From the NCBI GenBank assembly GCA_959607825.1, contig CAUHNW010000002.1, forward strand, positions 124,001 through 188,000: a stretch of DNA of 64,000 nt. Reading direction: 5' to 3'. The translations under genes were made by a program, and so were the position numbers. This DNA comes from HGM13006 sp900757695. GTDB taxonomy: Bacteria > Bacillota > Clostridia > Oscillospirales > Oscillospiraceae. Of the stretch, positions 43,276 through 50,751 are shown in pieces. The notes below the pieces were generated by a model. The model saw nothing but the letters and a program-made list of their open reading frames with translations. It was not told the DNA's origin and did not search any database. Positions within the stretch are counted from its first letter, which is position 1, and each line of letters opens with the position of its first letter.

Positions 43276-44550
43276 ATGAGGAAGATCGCATTATTGCTAA
43301 CCGGACTGCTGCTGCTGGCGGGCTGCGGGCAGCAGGCAGCGGGATCAATTGCATCTGCGGCACCCGAGGCGGAGCCGCAGGTGTGGGGCACAACGGCGCT
43401 GCTGGAATCGGACGGATCGGAAGCAGAGCCCAGCGAACGGGAAATGCAGGGCAGTGCAGCGGAGGAATCGGCAGTGCCGACACCAACACCAACACCGACC
43501 CCGCTGCCGGATTCCCTGACTGAGACCGTTCAGGCAGGGCCAACGGTCATTGCAGACGGCGTGGGGCTCACCTGCATCAAGCTGGACGGCAAGGCATATG
43601 TGCGGGCCGATGAGCTGGAGGCCGTTTATCCGTGGCTGACGCTTCAGCCTGAGACAGAGGGGAATGCGGCACTGCTGACGGCCCATGACGGCAGTCAGAC
43701 GGAAATGCCTTTTATAGAGAGCGATGGCCTCAGTACGCCGGTTCCACCGGAAAATGGAGGCGTTCATTTTATTGGGGGACAGGAAGAATATTGGCTGCCG
43801 GTGCGGCAAACTGCCTCTGATGCGGGGCTGTGGCTGGTATGGGATGAAGAATGGGGGACGGTATATCTGACCCTGTCGCCGGATACCAGCCTGATCCAGT
43901 CGGGCCGCCGCATTCCGATCCTTATGTATCATGAGGTGGGGGACAACACATGGGGGATCTCCGACCTGTTTGTATCTCCGGAGAATATGCGGCAGCAGCT
44001 GCAATATCTTTGGGACAATGGATATGAGCCCATATTCTTTTCTGATTTGACCCATTTGGAGGACTACGATAAGCCGGTGCTGCTGACCTTTGACGATGGA
44101 TATATTGGAAATTATACGGAGCTGTACCCACTTTTGCAGGAGTACAACATGAAGGCCACGATATTTATCTCCACGGGGCTGCTGGGAAAAGAAAACTATA
44201 TGGATCAGGAGCAGGTGCGGGAGATGAGCGATTCCGGCTTGGTGTCCATTCAGAGCCACACGGTATCCCATGCGGTGCTGGGGGATCTGGGCTATGATGA
44301 CCAGCAGTGGGAGCTGAAGCAATCCCTGATCGATATTGCCCGGATCACCCGCAAGGTGCCTTATGCGCTGGCCTATCCCACCGGAAGCTATAATGATACC
44401 ACGGTAGAGCTGGGCAGAAAGTACTACTGCTTTGGCGTAAAGATGAACGGCGGAAAATGGTCCACAGACGGCGGTAGATTTACCGTGACCCGGAGTTATG
44501 TGGCCAGAACCACGGACATCGGAAGCTATGCGGCGCTGCTGCAATCCTGA
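43276..44550 (+). CDS. Polysaccharide deacetylase lipoprotein
   Basis: 424-residue surface lipoprotein. The signal peptide MRKIALLLTGLLLLAGC has lipobox LAGC. A Thr/Pro-rich linker (TPTPTPTPLP) leads to a beta domain (about 95-205) that looks like a stalk domain related to copper amine oxidase N-domains (YVRADELEAVYPWL, YWLPVRQTASDAGLWLVWDEEWGTVYL). The C-terminal NodB-type deacetylase has PILMYHEVGD, TFDDGY (catalytic and metal Asp, about 273-278), SIQSHTVSH (metal His pair, about 324-332) and YALAYPTGSYND. It probably removes acetyl groups from peptidoglycan or another wall polymer. The ribosome-binding site (AAGGGA) is rather far upstream of the ATG. Monocistronic. Confidence 0.9.
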   Translation: MRKIALLLTGLLLLAGCGQQAAGSIASAAPEAEPQVWGTTALLESDGSEAEPSEREMQGSAAEESAVPTPTPTPTPLPDSLTETVQAGPTVIADGVGLTCIKLDGKAYVRADELEAVYPWLTLQPETEGNAALLTAHDGSQTEMPFIESDGLSTPVPPENGGVHFIGGQEEYWLPVRQTASDAGLWLVWDEEWGTVYLTLSPDTSLIQSGRRIPILMYHEVGDNTWGISDLFVSPENMRQQLQYLWDNGYEPIFFSDLTHLEDYDKPVLLTFDDGYIGNYTELYPLLQEYNMKATIFISTGLLGKENYMDQEQVREMSDSGLVSIQSHTVSHAVLGDLGYDDQQWELKQSLIDIARITRKVPYALAYPTGSYNDTTVELGRKYYCFGVKMNGGKWSTDGGRFTVTRSYVARTTDIGSYAALLQS

Positions 44551-44556
44551 AACGTA

Positions 44557-44608
44557 CGCAGGCGGTTTGGAGTGGAAAGATTCCTGCCGCCTGCGGATAC
44601 ATTTTTTT
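44557..44608 (+). terminator. Terminator after the polysaccharide deacetylase gene
   Basis: CGCAGGCGG (44557-44565) pairs with CCGCCTGCG (44587-44595); ATTTTTTT follows six bases later. Confidence 0.7.
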
Positions 44609-44636
44609 CTCCACTGTTGAATATGTGCGGGGAGAA

Positions 44637-44665
44637 TTGACTTCTGCCCCAACGGATGTTATGAT
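44637..44665 (+). promoter_or_regulatory. Promoter of the permease-yaaA operon
   Basis: TTGACT (44637-44642), 17 bases, TATGAT (44660-44665), about 35 bases before AAAGGAG. Confidence 0.75.
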
Positions 44666-44710
44666 ATTATTCACAATATCTTCACAAAACCAACACAAAG
44701 GAGTATGTGC

Positions 44711-46159
44711 ATGGCGATCATGATGAAAACAGCCCACCGAGAGGAGGGAGCGGAGCAGCCGGCAATTAAGCTGGGAATGTTCCGCATTCGAGTACCGTTT
44801 ATCCACGCCCCATGGGAACTGCCGGAAATGATCCAGGCCATGGTGGTATTTGTCACGGGCGTTTCCGCAGTGGCGTATTTGCAGGACATTTTTGGACTGC
44901 CCTTTTCGGTGGCACTGTCCATTGTGTGTATCCATGAGCTTCTTTATGTCTTTCAGAACATTGTGGGAGATCCCATTGTGGGCGGCTGGATCACGCCGGC
45001 CATTCCGCTGGTGACCACATGGCTTTTGACGTTCCAGAATACGACGGAGCGGATACAGGCACTGGTGATGCTGCAATTGATTTTGGGACTGCTGTATTTG
45101 ATTCTTGGTGTGACAGGACTGGCCTCCAAGCTGGTACATAAGGTGCCGGTGTCTGTTAAGGCAGGCATCCTCATTGGCGCCGGATTTTCGGCGGTCATTG
45201 GCAAGTACGGATTTGCAGCGGTGGAAAGTGGCGGCGTGGGCTTTTATGGTTCGCCCATCAGCTTCTCGGTAGGCGTGCTGGCTGCACTGTTTTTGCTGTT
45301 TTCTGCGGGCTTTAATAAGCAGAAAAACAAGCCCGGCCATAAGATTATGAAGTTTCTGGCCAAGTGCGGCTTTGTTCCGGCACTGCTGCTGGCCTATATC
45401 GTGGGTATGCTGGCAGGGGAAATCTCCACACCCGTAAACGTGCTGTCGGATGGCGTAATCTTCAATCCCATTCCGGGCCTGCAATATGTGCTCCACAATT
45501 TCTGCCTGACGGCCCTTGGGCTGCCGTCATGGCATGTAATTTCCTCTGCGGCGGTGATGGCGGTGGTGGCGTATATCATCTCCTTTGGCGATATCGTTAC
45601 CGGTACAGAATTTTTGGAGGATGCCAAGCAGTACCGTCCGGATGAGGATGTACGGGTCAATCCCAATCTCACTAATATCTGCTGCGGCGTGCGGAATATC
45701 ATTCAGAGCCTGTTTTGCCCCACCGTAACCCTGTCCGGTCCCCTCTGGTCTGCCATGATGGTGACCATCTGCGAGCGCTACAAGACCGGCAAGGAGAACA
45801 TGTATTCCTTCTTTGGAGGCTGCATTACCTTTAATGTGGCAAAATGGGTCTGCTGTCTGATTCTGCCGCTGGTGGCGCTGATCCGGCCGATCCTGCCCCT
45901 GTCCATGAGTCTGACGCTGATGATTCAGGCTTTTGGCTGCTTCTATGTGGCGCTGGGCCTCTGCAAGAATAATACCCAGCGGGGCGTTGCGGGACTGATC
46001 GGCGGCGTACTGGCCATTACCAATCCCCAGACCGGTCTGCTGGTAGGCATTGTGATCTCCTTTATCTGTGAATGGCTGCTGACCCGTGACTTTGGCGGGA
46101 AGAAGACGGAAGCGGCTGAGGCAGCTGGGACGACTGAGACGACAAGCGAGGAAGCATGA
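44711..46159 (+). CDS. Multi-pass permease, possibly xanthine/uracil (NCS2)- or SulP-like
   Basis: About 482 residues with roughly 12-13 hydrophobic segments and a short acidic tail. Helix 3-like sequence IVGDPIVGGWITPAIPLVTTWLL, GLASKLVHKVPVSVKAGILIGAGFSAVIGKYGF, and ISFGDIVTGTEFLEDAKQYRPDEDVRVNPNLTNICCGVRNIIQSLFCPTVTLSGPLW (listed as landmarks spread over the second half) recall the nucleobase/sulfate-permease fold, but I cannot assign a substrate. The start at 44711 has AAAGGAG at a good distance; the ATG at 44705 is too close. Its TGA overlaps the yaaA ATG (ATGA), so the two are translationally coupled. Confidence 0.65.
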   Translation: MAIMMKTAHREEGAEQPAIKLGMFRIRVPFIHAPWELPEMIQAMVVFVTGVSAVAYLQDIFGLPFSVALSIVCIHELLYVFQNIVGDPIVGGWITPAIPLVTTWLLTFQNTTERIQALVMLQLILGLLYLILGVTGLASKLVHKVPVSVKAGILIGAGFSAVIGKYGFAAVESGGVGFYGSPISFSVGVLAALFLLFSAGFNKQKNKPGHKIMKFLAKCGFVPALLLAYIVGMLAGEISTPVNVLSDGVIFNPIPGLQYVLHNFCLTALGLPSWHVISSAAVMAVVAYIISFGDIVTGTEFLEDAKQYRPDEDVRVNPNLTNICCGVRNIIQSLFCPTVTLSGPLWSAMMVTICERYKTGKENMYSFFGGCITFNVAKWVCCLILPLVALIRPILPLSMSLTLMIQAFGCFYVALGLCKNNTQRGVAGLIGGVLAITNPQTGLLVGIVISFICEWLLTRDFGGKKTEAAEAAGTTETTSEEA

Positions 46160-46893
46160 AAATTATTATTTCACCGGCCAAGAAAATGAACGATGACCCC
46201 GACGCATTTCCTGCGTCGGGGCTTCCCTGCTTTCTGCCGGAGACACGGCAGCTGCTTGTGTGGCTCCGGGGGCTTTCCTATGAGGAACTGAAAAAGCTGC
46301 TGGGATGCAGTGACCAGCTGGCGCAGCTCAACTACCGACGATATCAGGAGATGGAGCTGGAGCGGGGACTGACCCCGGCACTGTTTGCCTATGAGGGCAT
46401 TCAGTATCAGCATATGGCCCCCACGGTGTTTACCGATGCGGAATATGCCTATGTACAGAAGCATCTGCGGATCCTGTCCGGCTTTTATGGGGTGCTTCGG
46501 CCCTTTGACGGGATCGTGCCCTATCGGTTGGAAATGCAGGCAAAGCCGGAGTTTTGCTGCACCTTGTATCGGTTCTGGGGGCAGCGACTGGGCACTGCTC
46601 TTTCGGAGCAGAATGACTTGGTGATTGATCTGGCCTCGGAGGAATACAGCCGGGCGGCCCGACAGGGGCTGGGAGAGAATGTCCGCTGGGTGACGGTGTA
46701 CTTTGGACAGCTGACCGGAGGAAAGTTCCGGGAAAAGGGAACGCTCTGCAAAAAGGCCAGAGGCACCATGGTGCGCTATATGGCCCAGCATCAGATCACG
46801 GACGTGGAGGCGCTCAAAGAATTTGACGGACTGGGCTTTCAATTTTGGCCCGAGGCATCAGATGACCAGCGGCTGTATTTTTTGCTTCCATAA
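46156..46893 (+). CDS. yaaA: YaaA-family peroxide-stress / DNA-binding protein
   Basis: 245-residue member of the YaaA (DUF328) family; in E. coli it lowers free iron and protects DNA during peroxide stress. Landmarks: MKIIISPAKKM at the N-terminus, ALFAYEGIQYQHM, LRILSGFYGVLRPFDGIVPYRLEM, INLASEEY-like LVIDLASEEYSRA, and KKARGTMVRYM with the C-terminal FDGLGFQFWPEASDDQRLYFL. The start overlaps the permease stop by four bases, an odd partnership unless the permease serves stress physiology. Length and motifs are normal. Confidence 0.93.
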   Translation: MKIIISPAKKMNDDPDAFPASGLPCFLPETRQLLVWLRGLSYEELKKLLGCSDQLAQLNYRRYQEMELERGLTPALFAYEGIQYQHMAPTVFTDAEYAYVQKHLRILSGFYGVLRPFDGIVPYRLEMQAKPEFCCTLYRFWGQRLGTALSEQNDLVIDLASEEYSRAARQGLGENVRWVTVYFGQLTGGKFREKGTLCKKARGTMVRYMAQHQITDVEALKEFDGLGFQFWPEASDDQRLYFLLP

Positions 46894-46928
46894 GGAATGT
46901 GGATTTTTTGTAAAATTTGCAAAATGAT

Positions 46929-46957
46929 TTGCCATCTGTGGAAAGATGTTGTATTAT
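46929..46957 (+). promoter_or_regulatory. Promoter of the 64-residue membrane protein gene
   Basis: TTGCCA (46929-46934), 17 bases, TATTAT (46952-46957), just after yaaA. Confidence 0.65.
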
Positions 46958-46995
46958 GTTATGGAATTGAGGCATACGCAGAAGGGAGACACAGC

Positions 46996-47190
46996 ATGAA
47001 ATTCCGGCAGGAGGAAAATAGAATCTGGATTCTGGCCCTGCGGGCTGTGCTCGTGACCCTTTTGGTGGTGATCTTGCTGGTCGTTCTAAAAAGAAACGGA
47101 ATCGTGGCAAGAGGGCAGGATGTTCCGGTACAGTACGTGGAGGAAACCATGGGACGGTGCGCCAACGGGGTGCCGGATATTCGATTATAA
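46996..47190 (+). CDS. Small single-pass membrane protein, uncharacterised
   Basis: 64 residues: a charged N-terminus MKFRQEENRIW, one strongly hydrophobic helix (about 12-32: LALRAVLVTLLVVILLVVL), then KRNGIVARGQDVPVQYVEETMGRCANGVPDIRL split by a single Cys. AAGGGAGA lies eight bases before the ATG. It has its own promoter and terminator, so it is a deliberate single-gene unit rather than a leftover. No family recognised. Confidence 0.65.
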   Translation: MKFRQEENRIWILALRAVLVTLLVVILLVVLKRNGIVARGQDVPVQYVEETMGRCANGVPDIRL

Positions 47191-47196
47191 AAGTGG

Positions 47197-47240
47197 AAAA
47201 TGAGCAGAGACGCCGATGATTCGGAATCTCTGCTCATTTT
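47197..47240. terminator. Bidirectional terminator between the small membrane protein and lpdD-like gene
   Basis: 14-bp stem AAAATGAGCAGAGA (47197-47210) with TCTCTGCTCATTTT (47227-47240), then ATTTTTAT on the plus strand. Convergent genes share it. Confidence 0.9.
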
Positions 47241-47244
47241 ATTT

Positions 47245-47577
47245 TTATAGGAAGGAGAGCAGCTGCATCAGGATACGATCCGCCGCATCCATCACGGCAT
47301 TGATCTGCTCCGGAGAAGCGCCGTCATAATGGATGCCGCATACAACGCAGCACCGAAGACCGGAAGCATCTGCGATAGCCTTTGCCCATGGGGCGGAGAT
47401 ATACTGCTCTTTGTGACCGGGCATGGTCAGCGTCTGGGCGGCACTGCCGGGATCGCAGACGGAGACTGCACCAATGTGGCTCAGATCCCCGCCGGTAAAC
47501 AGCACGTGAATGCCGTCATCCAGCCGGGTAATGGTGCAGGTGAGGGGACGGCCCAATAGTGTTTCCTGTAGGGTCAT
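47245..47577 (-). CDS. LpdD-like small protein of a prenylated-FMN decarboxylase cassette
   Basis: 110 residues. The motifs LSHIGAVSV, MPGHKEQYIS and CGIHYDGASPEQINAV are those I associate with LpdD-like proteins, the small third component that accompanies UbiD/UbiX-type gallate or hydroxybenzoate decarboxylases and is proposed to handle prenylated flavin. The family identification is from memory of motifs. The ATG at 47577 overlaps the ubiX stop by four bases (ATGA), which decides the start over one 18 bases upstream. Last gene of lysR-ubiD-ubiX-lpdD. Confidence 0.72.
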   Translation of the reverse strand: MTLQETLLGRPLTCTITRLDDGIHVLFTGGDLSHIGAVSVCDPGSAAQTLTMPGHKEQYISAPWAKAIADASGLRCCVVCGIHYDGASPEQINAVMDAADRILMQLLSFL

Positions 47578-48146
47578 GGGGTCATTCCCCTCCATTCCGG
47601 CACGGCGCCCAGCTGAAAGCGGGACAGGACCTTTGCGGCCACCTGACGGTTTACGTCTTCTATGGTCTTGGGATGATTGTAGTAGGCGGGGACGGGCGGG
47701 ACGATCATAGCGCCCAGCTCACTGGCGGTGGTGAGGTTCCGGAGGTGCAGGGTGCTCAGGGGGCATTCCCGGGGAACCAATACCAGAGGGCGGCGTTCCT
47801 TCAGGGTCACATCGGCGGCACGAAGCAGCAGTGTATCGCAGTAGCCGCTGACGACCCCGGCCAGAGTCTTCATACTGCATGGAATAATTACCATACCCAT
47901 GGTCTGAAAGCTGCCGCTGGCGGGGCCTGCGCCGTAGTCCTGATTGTCATAAAGCGTGTGGCACAGGGCCTTTAGATCCTCCTGATCCATATTTTCCTCA
48001 TGGGAGAGCGTCAGCTCGCCGCAGTGGGAGAGAATTACGTGGGCTTCCACCTGTGGGCAGTCCTGAAGCTGCCGGAGCAGCTCCAGTGCCAGCGGTGCGC
48101 CGGAGGCACCGGTGATGCCGATGACCAAGCGTTTCGTAGCTTCCAT
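47574..48146 (-). CDS. ubiX: Flavin prenyltransferase, UbiX family
   Basis: Makes prenylated FMN, the cofactor of UbiD, by joining dimethylallyl phosphate to FMN. The 190 residues have GITGASGAPLALELL (9-23), a mid-region VIIPCSMKTLAGVVSGYCDTLLLRAADVTLKERRPLVLVPRECPLSTLHLRNL (the flavin and prenyl-phosphate site), and a C-terminal VPPVPAYYNHPKTIEDVN. GAGG inside the ubiD end precedes the ATG; only nine bases separate it from ubiD. Its TGA overlaps the lpdD-like ATG. A dedicated cassette copy is likely; another ubiX may exist elsewhere. Confidence 0.95.
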   Translation of the reverse strand: MEATKRLVIGITGASGAPLALELLRQLQDCPQVEAHVILSHCGELTLSHEENMDQEDLKALCHTLYDNQDYGAGPASGSFQTMGMVIIPCSMKTLAGVVSGYCDTLLLRAADVTLKERRPLVLVPRECPLSTLHLRNLTTASELGAMIVPPVPAYYNHPKTIEDVNRQVAAKVLSRFQLGAVPEWRGMTP

Positions 48147-48155
48147 GGGCCTACC

Positions 48156-49631
48156 TCAGGAAAAGTCGAAATCCGGCAGCCAATGCCGGGGATCCACATC
48201 CAAGAATTCGGCGCGCTGGAATCGCTCCTTCATGTGGAAGGGAACGGTGCAGTCGAAGATCGTTTTACAGCTGACGCCGATATCCGGGATAGAGGGGGAA
48301 TACTCGGGATTGGAGCTGGGGTCCAGCGGATGGCAGCGGACGCCGGGGATTGTAACGATATCCCGGTCACCCTGAAAGCGGGTGTTCATGGCCCAGAGCA
48401 CATCACGGCTGTCAAAGATATCCACGTCCTCGTCCACAAGGATCACATGCTTCAGCTCCGGGAAGGCGGAGAAGGCCAGAAGTGCTGCCTGACGCTGCTT
48501 TCCCTCATCGGTATGGACGGTTTTTCTGCATTGGAGCACGGCCATATACTTGCCGCCGCCGGAGGGATGGGCATAGACGTTGGTGATCTTCCCGGGCAGC
48601 GCCTTTTCGATGAGCCCCCAGATGCTGGCCTCCGTGGGGATGCCGGCCAGATTGACATGCTCCTCAGAAGGACCAATGACAGTCTGCATAATGGGATGGG
48701 TTCGGGTGGTAACGGCTTTGACCTTGATGAGCCAGCATTCGCTGGAAGCACGGCCATTGTAGCCCGGGAACTCCGGCATGGCATAGCCGGTGTGGGAGTT
48801 CTGATCCTCCACCACCCGGACACCGGGCTGAATTTCACCCTCAATCACATATTCTGCATTGGCAATGCAGTTTTCCTCAATGGAGACGCACTTGTGCATG
48901 ACCACAGGGGTGCCCCGCAGGGCGCCTGCAATGGCCAGCTCATTATAGCCCAAGGGGGTTGTTGGCGGCTCAAAGCAGGAGCCGATCTCGATGGCGGGAT
49001 CTACGCCGATGGAAATGGAAATGGGCAGCGGGCGGCCCAGCTCTGTGGCACGCTCTGCCATGGCGCCGATGTGGCGGGCACCGGGCATCAGGAAAATCGA
49101 GAGCTCGTCCTTGCTCTGGATGCACATCCGGTGGATGGTGACATCGCTGCGGCCGGTATCCGGATGGGTGGCGTAGCACATGCCCATGGTGATATAAGGG
49201 CCTGCATCCTTGGGGGTATTGGTGGGGGCAGGGATCAGCTTGTAAAGATCAAAATCGGGATCGGTGACCCGGTGAATGACCTCCTGACAGGGGGCGGGAT
49301 CATCTGTCACCACAGGCTCAATGGGGTTCTGGGCGCAGCGGCACAGCAGCTTTCCCAGATCCTCCTTGGTGGTGCCCAACAGGGCGGCCACCCGCTGGCG
49401 GCTGGCCAAAAGGCCAATGAGCACACGGGCATCGGGATGCCCTTTGATATTGTTAAAGATCATAGCGGGCCCGTCAATTTTGGTGGGGCGCATGACGGTG
49501 CCGCCTGCGCCAACGTGGCGGTAGACGCCGGAAAGCTCAGCCTCCGGATCAACCTCCACGTCTGTTGTGACCAGATTTCCGGGCATGGTTTCCAGCAGTG
49601 CAAGGGCACTGCGAAGATCGGTTACTTCCAT
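48156..49631 (-). CDS. UbiD-family prenylated-FMN-dependent (de)carboxylase
   Basis: 491-residue member of the UbiD family, which reversibly decarboxylates aromatic or alpha,beta-unsaturated acids with prenylated FMN, Mn2+ and K+. Family blocks: MRPTKIDGPAMIFNNIKGHPDARVLIG near the N-terminus, GPYITMGMCYATHPDTGRSDVTIHRMCI (metal/phosphate site, with HRM), LPISISIGVDPAIEI, PLGYNELAIAGALRG, AEYVIEGEI (paired glutamates) and HVILVDEDVDIFD. With UbiX and an LpdD-like partner the cassette resembles gallate/protocatechuate-type decarboxylases; the real substrate is unknown. ATG 49631 has GGAG eight bases upstream; a GTG three codons earlier touches that site. Controlled by the adjacent lysR. Confidence 0.93.
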   Translation of the reverse strand: MEVTDLRSALALLETMPGNLVTTDVEVDPEAELSGVYRHVGAGGTVMRPTKIDGPAMIFNNIKGHPDARVLIGLLASRQRVAALLGTTKEDLGKLLCRCAQNPIEPVVTDDPAPCQEVIHRVTDPDFDLYKLIPAPTNTPKDAGPYITMGMCYATHPDTGRSDVTIHRMCIQSKDELSIFLMPGARHIGAMAERATELGRPLPISISIGVDPAIEIGSCFEPPTTPLGYNELAIAGALRGTPVVMHKCVSIEENCIANAEYVIEGEIQPGVRVVEDQNSHTGYAMPEFPGYNGRASSECWLIKVKAVTTRTHPIMQTVIGPSEEHVNLAGIPTEASIWGLIEKALPGKITNVYAHPSGGGKYMAVLQCRKTVHTDEGKQRQAALLAFSAFPELKHVILVDEDVDIFDSRDVLWAMNTRFQGDRDIVTIPGVRCHPLDPSSNPEYSPSIPDIGVSCKTIFDCTVPFHMKERFQRAEFLDVDPRHWLPDFDFS

Positions 49632-49669
49632 TTTGTTCACTCCAGACTCTGTAGGTTCATTCTGATATC

Positions 49670-49698
49670 ATTGTATCAAGGGGCGTTTTGCGGTGCAA
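49670..49698 (-). promoter_or_regulatory. Promoter of ubiD-ubiX-lpdD
   Basis: On the minus strand TTGCAC (49693-49698), 17 bases, TACAAT (49670-49675), about 40 bases before the ubiD start. Confidence 0.75.
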
Positions 49699-49718
49699 TT
49701 CCGTTTTCTCGGGGATTG

Positions 49719-49733
49719 ATTCCCGGCGGGAAT
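49719..49733 (-). promoter_or_regulatory. LysR-type recognition box upstream of ubiD
   Basis: ATTCCCGGCGGGAAT is a perfect 15-base palindrome containing T-N11-A. Its centre (49726) is about 63 bases upstream of the expected ubiD transcription start, the usual place for a LysR recognition site. Confidence 0.75.
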
Positions 49734-49742
49734 ACCATGTTG

Positions 49743-50633
49743 TCAGGGGAGCGGCAGAGCCTCATCCTGCACAAAATCCCAAAAGCTTTGACCCAAGGCG
49801 TTGGGATGGACGTCCTTCAGCCGGACCAGACAGATGGAGCTTTCCACCTGCGGCGCAATGTCGATGGTGACCACATCCGGACAGCGGACATAATCCGTAT
49901 GCCGCTGCATCAGCAGGGCGATTCCCATGCCCTGGGCAGCCAGTCCCACGATATTTTCCGGCCTGTGGCCGGTATAGACAAAATGCGGCTGAAATCCGGC
50001 GTCCAGACACAGCTGGGTACAAAGGGAAAACAGTCCGGTTTTCTGGTCCAGACAGAGCAGATTTTCCTGCCGAAGATCAGCCAGCTGAATGGATCGACGG
50101 CTTGCCATAGGATGATCCCGGCGGAGCACGGCAACCAAGTGATCCTGCGCAAAGGGGAGATATTCCAGATCGGCTTCCTCCAAGCTGCCTCGTCTGGTGA
50201 AGGCCAGCGCACAGCGGCCCTCCCGAAGCATGGTATACAGATCGTGCTGCTCACACTCTGCCACGTCCAGCGTGACCTGCGGATAGCGCTGCTGAAACCG
50301 TGCGAGGACGCCGGTGATATTGTATTGCGCCATTACCGGGATAGAGGCAACGGTGAGAATATGGCGGCCACGCTGGTTCTCCTTGGCGGCGGATACCCGG
50401 ATCTTATTGCCCAGAGCGAAAATCTCCGCAGCCAGAGGCAGGATCTGCGCACCGGCTGGAGAAAGAGAAACGTTTCGGGAGTTGCGGATCAGCAGCGGTG
50501 CATCCAGCTCACGCTCCAGCGCTACAATGTGCTTGGAAAGTGCAGATTGGGAAATGCAGAGCTCTTCGGCAGCACGGGAAAAGCTGCCCAGATTTGCGAT
50601 CACGGTAAATTCGTGCAGGTATTCGATTTCCAT
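49743..50633 (-). CDS. LysR-family transcriptional regulator of the ubiD cassette
   Basis: 296 residues: an N-terminal winged helix (MEIEYLHEFTVIANLGSFSRAAEELCISQSALSKHIVALERELDAPLLIRNSR, split by family-conserved positions over residues 1-55), then a two-lobed LysR substrate domain (about 90-290) with TVASIPVMAQYNITGVLARFQQRYP and GHRPENIVGLAAQGMGIALLMQ. It is encoded upstream of and on the same strand as ubiD. About 110 bases separate them and hold the ubiD promoter and LysR box, so it probably activates ubiD in response to the substrate acid. AGGGGG precedes the ATG. Confidence 0.93.
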   Translation of the reverse strand: MEIEYLHEFTVIANLGSFSRAAEELCISQSALSKHIVALERELDAPLLIRNSRNVSLSPAGAQILPLAAEIFALGNKIRVSAAKENQRGRHILTVASIPVMAQYNITGVLARFQQRYPQVTLDVAECEQHDLYTMLREGRCALAFTRRGSLEEADLEYLPFAQDHLVAVLRRDHPMASRRSIQLADLRQENLLCLDQKTGLFSLCTQLCLDAGFQPHFVYTGHRPENIVGLAAQGMGIALLMQRHTDYVRCPDVVTIDIAPQVESSICLVRLKDVHPNALGQSFWDFVQDEALPLP

Positions 50634-50663
50634 TCTATGGCCCCCTGTCCACGGCTTTTCTCT

Positions 50664-50693
50664 ATCTTACGGGATGCTGACAGAGAATGTCAA
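50664..50693 (-). promoter_or_regulatory. Promoter of lysR with a dyad in the spacer
   Basis: On the minus strand perfect TTGACA (50688-50693), 18 bases, TAAGAT (50664-50669). TGACA-TTCTC-TGTCA overlaps the -35 and could be an autoregulatory site. Confidence 0.6.
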
Positions 50694-50703
50694 GTAACAG
50701 CGG

Positions 50704-50737
50704 AAAAAAGTCCCTGCCGCACAGCCTGCGGCAGGGA
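50704..50737 (-). terminator. Terminator of the beta-helix lipoprotein gene
   Basis: 11-bp stem TCCCTGCCGCA (50711-50721) with TGCGGCAGGGA (50727-50737); on the minus strand CTTTTTT follows. Confidence 0.88.
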
Positions 50738-50751
50738 TCCAAATATGATAA

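Noticed and set aside
44778..44790. TGTTCCGCATTCG, matching the operator half at 42074, inside the permease gene
   Set aside because: It lies in the coding sequence (Met-Phe-Arg-Ile-Arg) and lacks the second palindrome arm, so a chance match is more likely than an operator.
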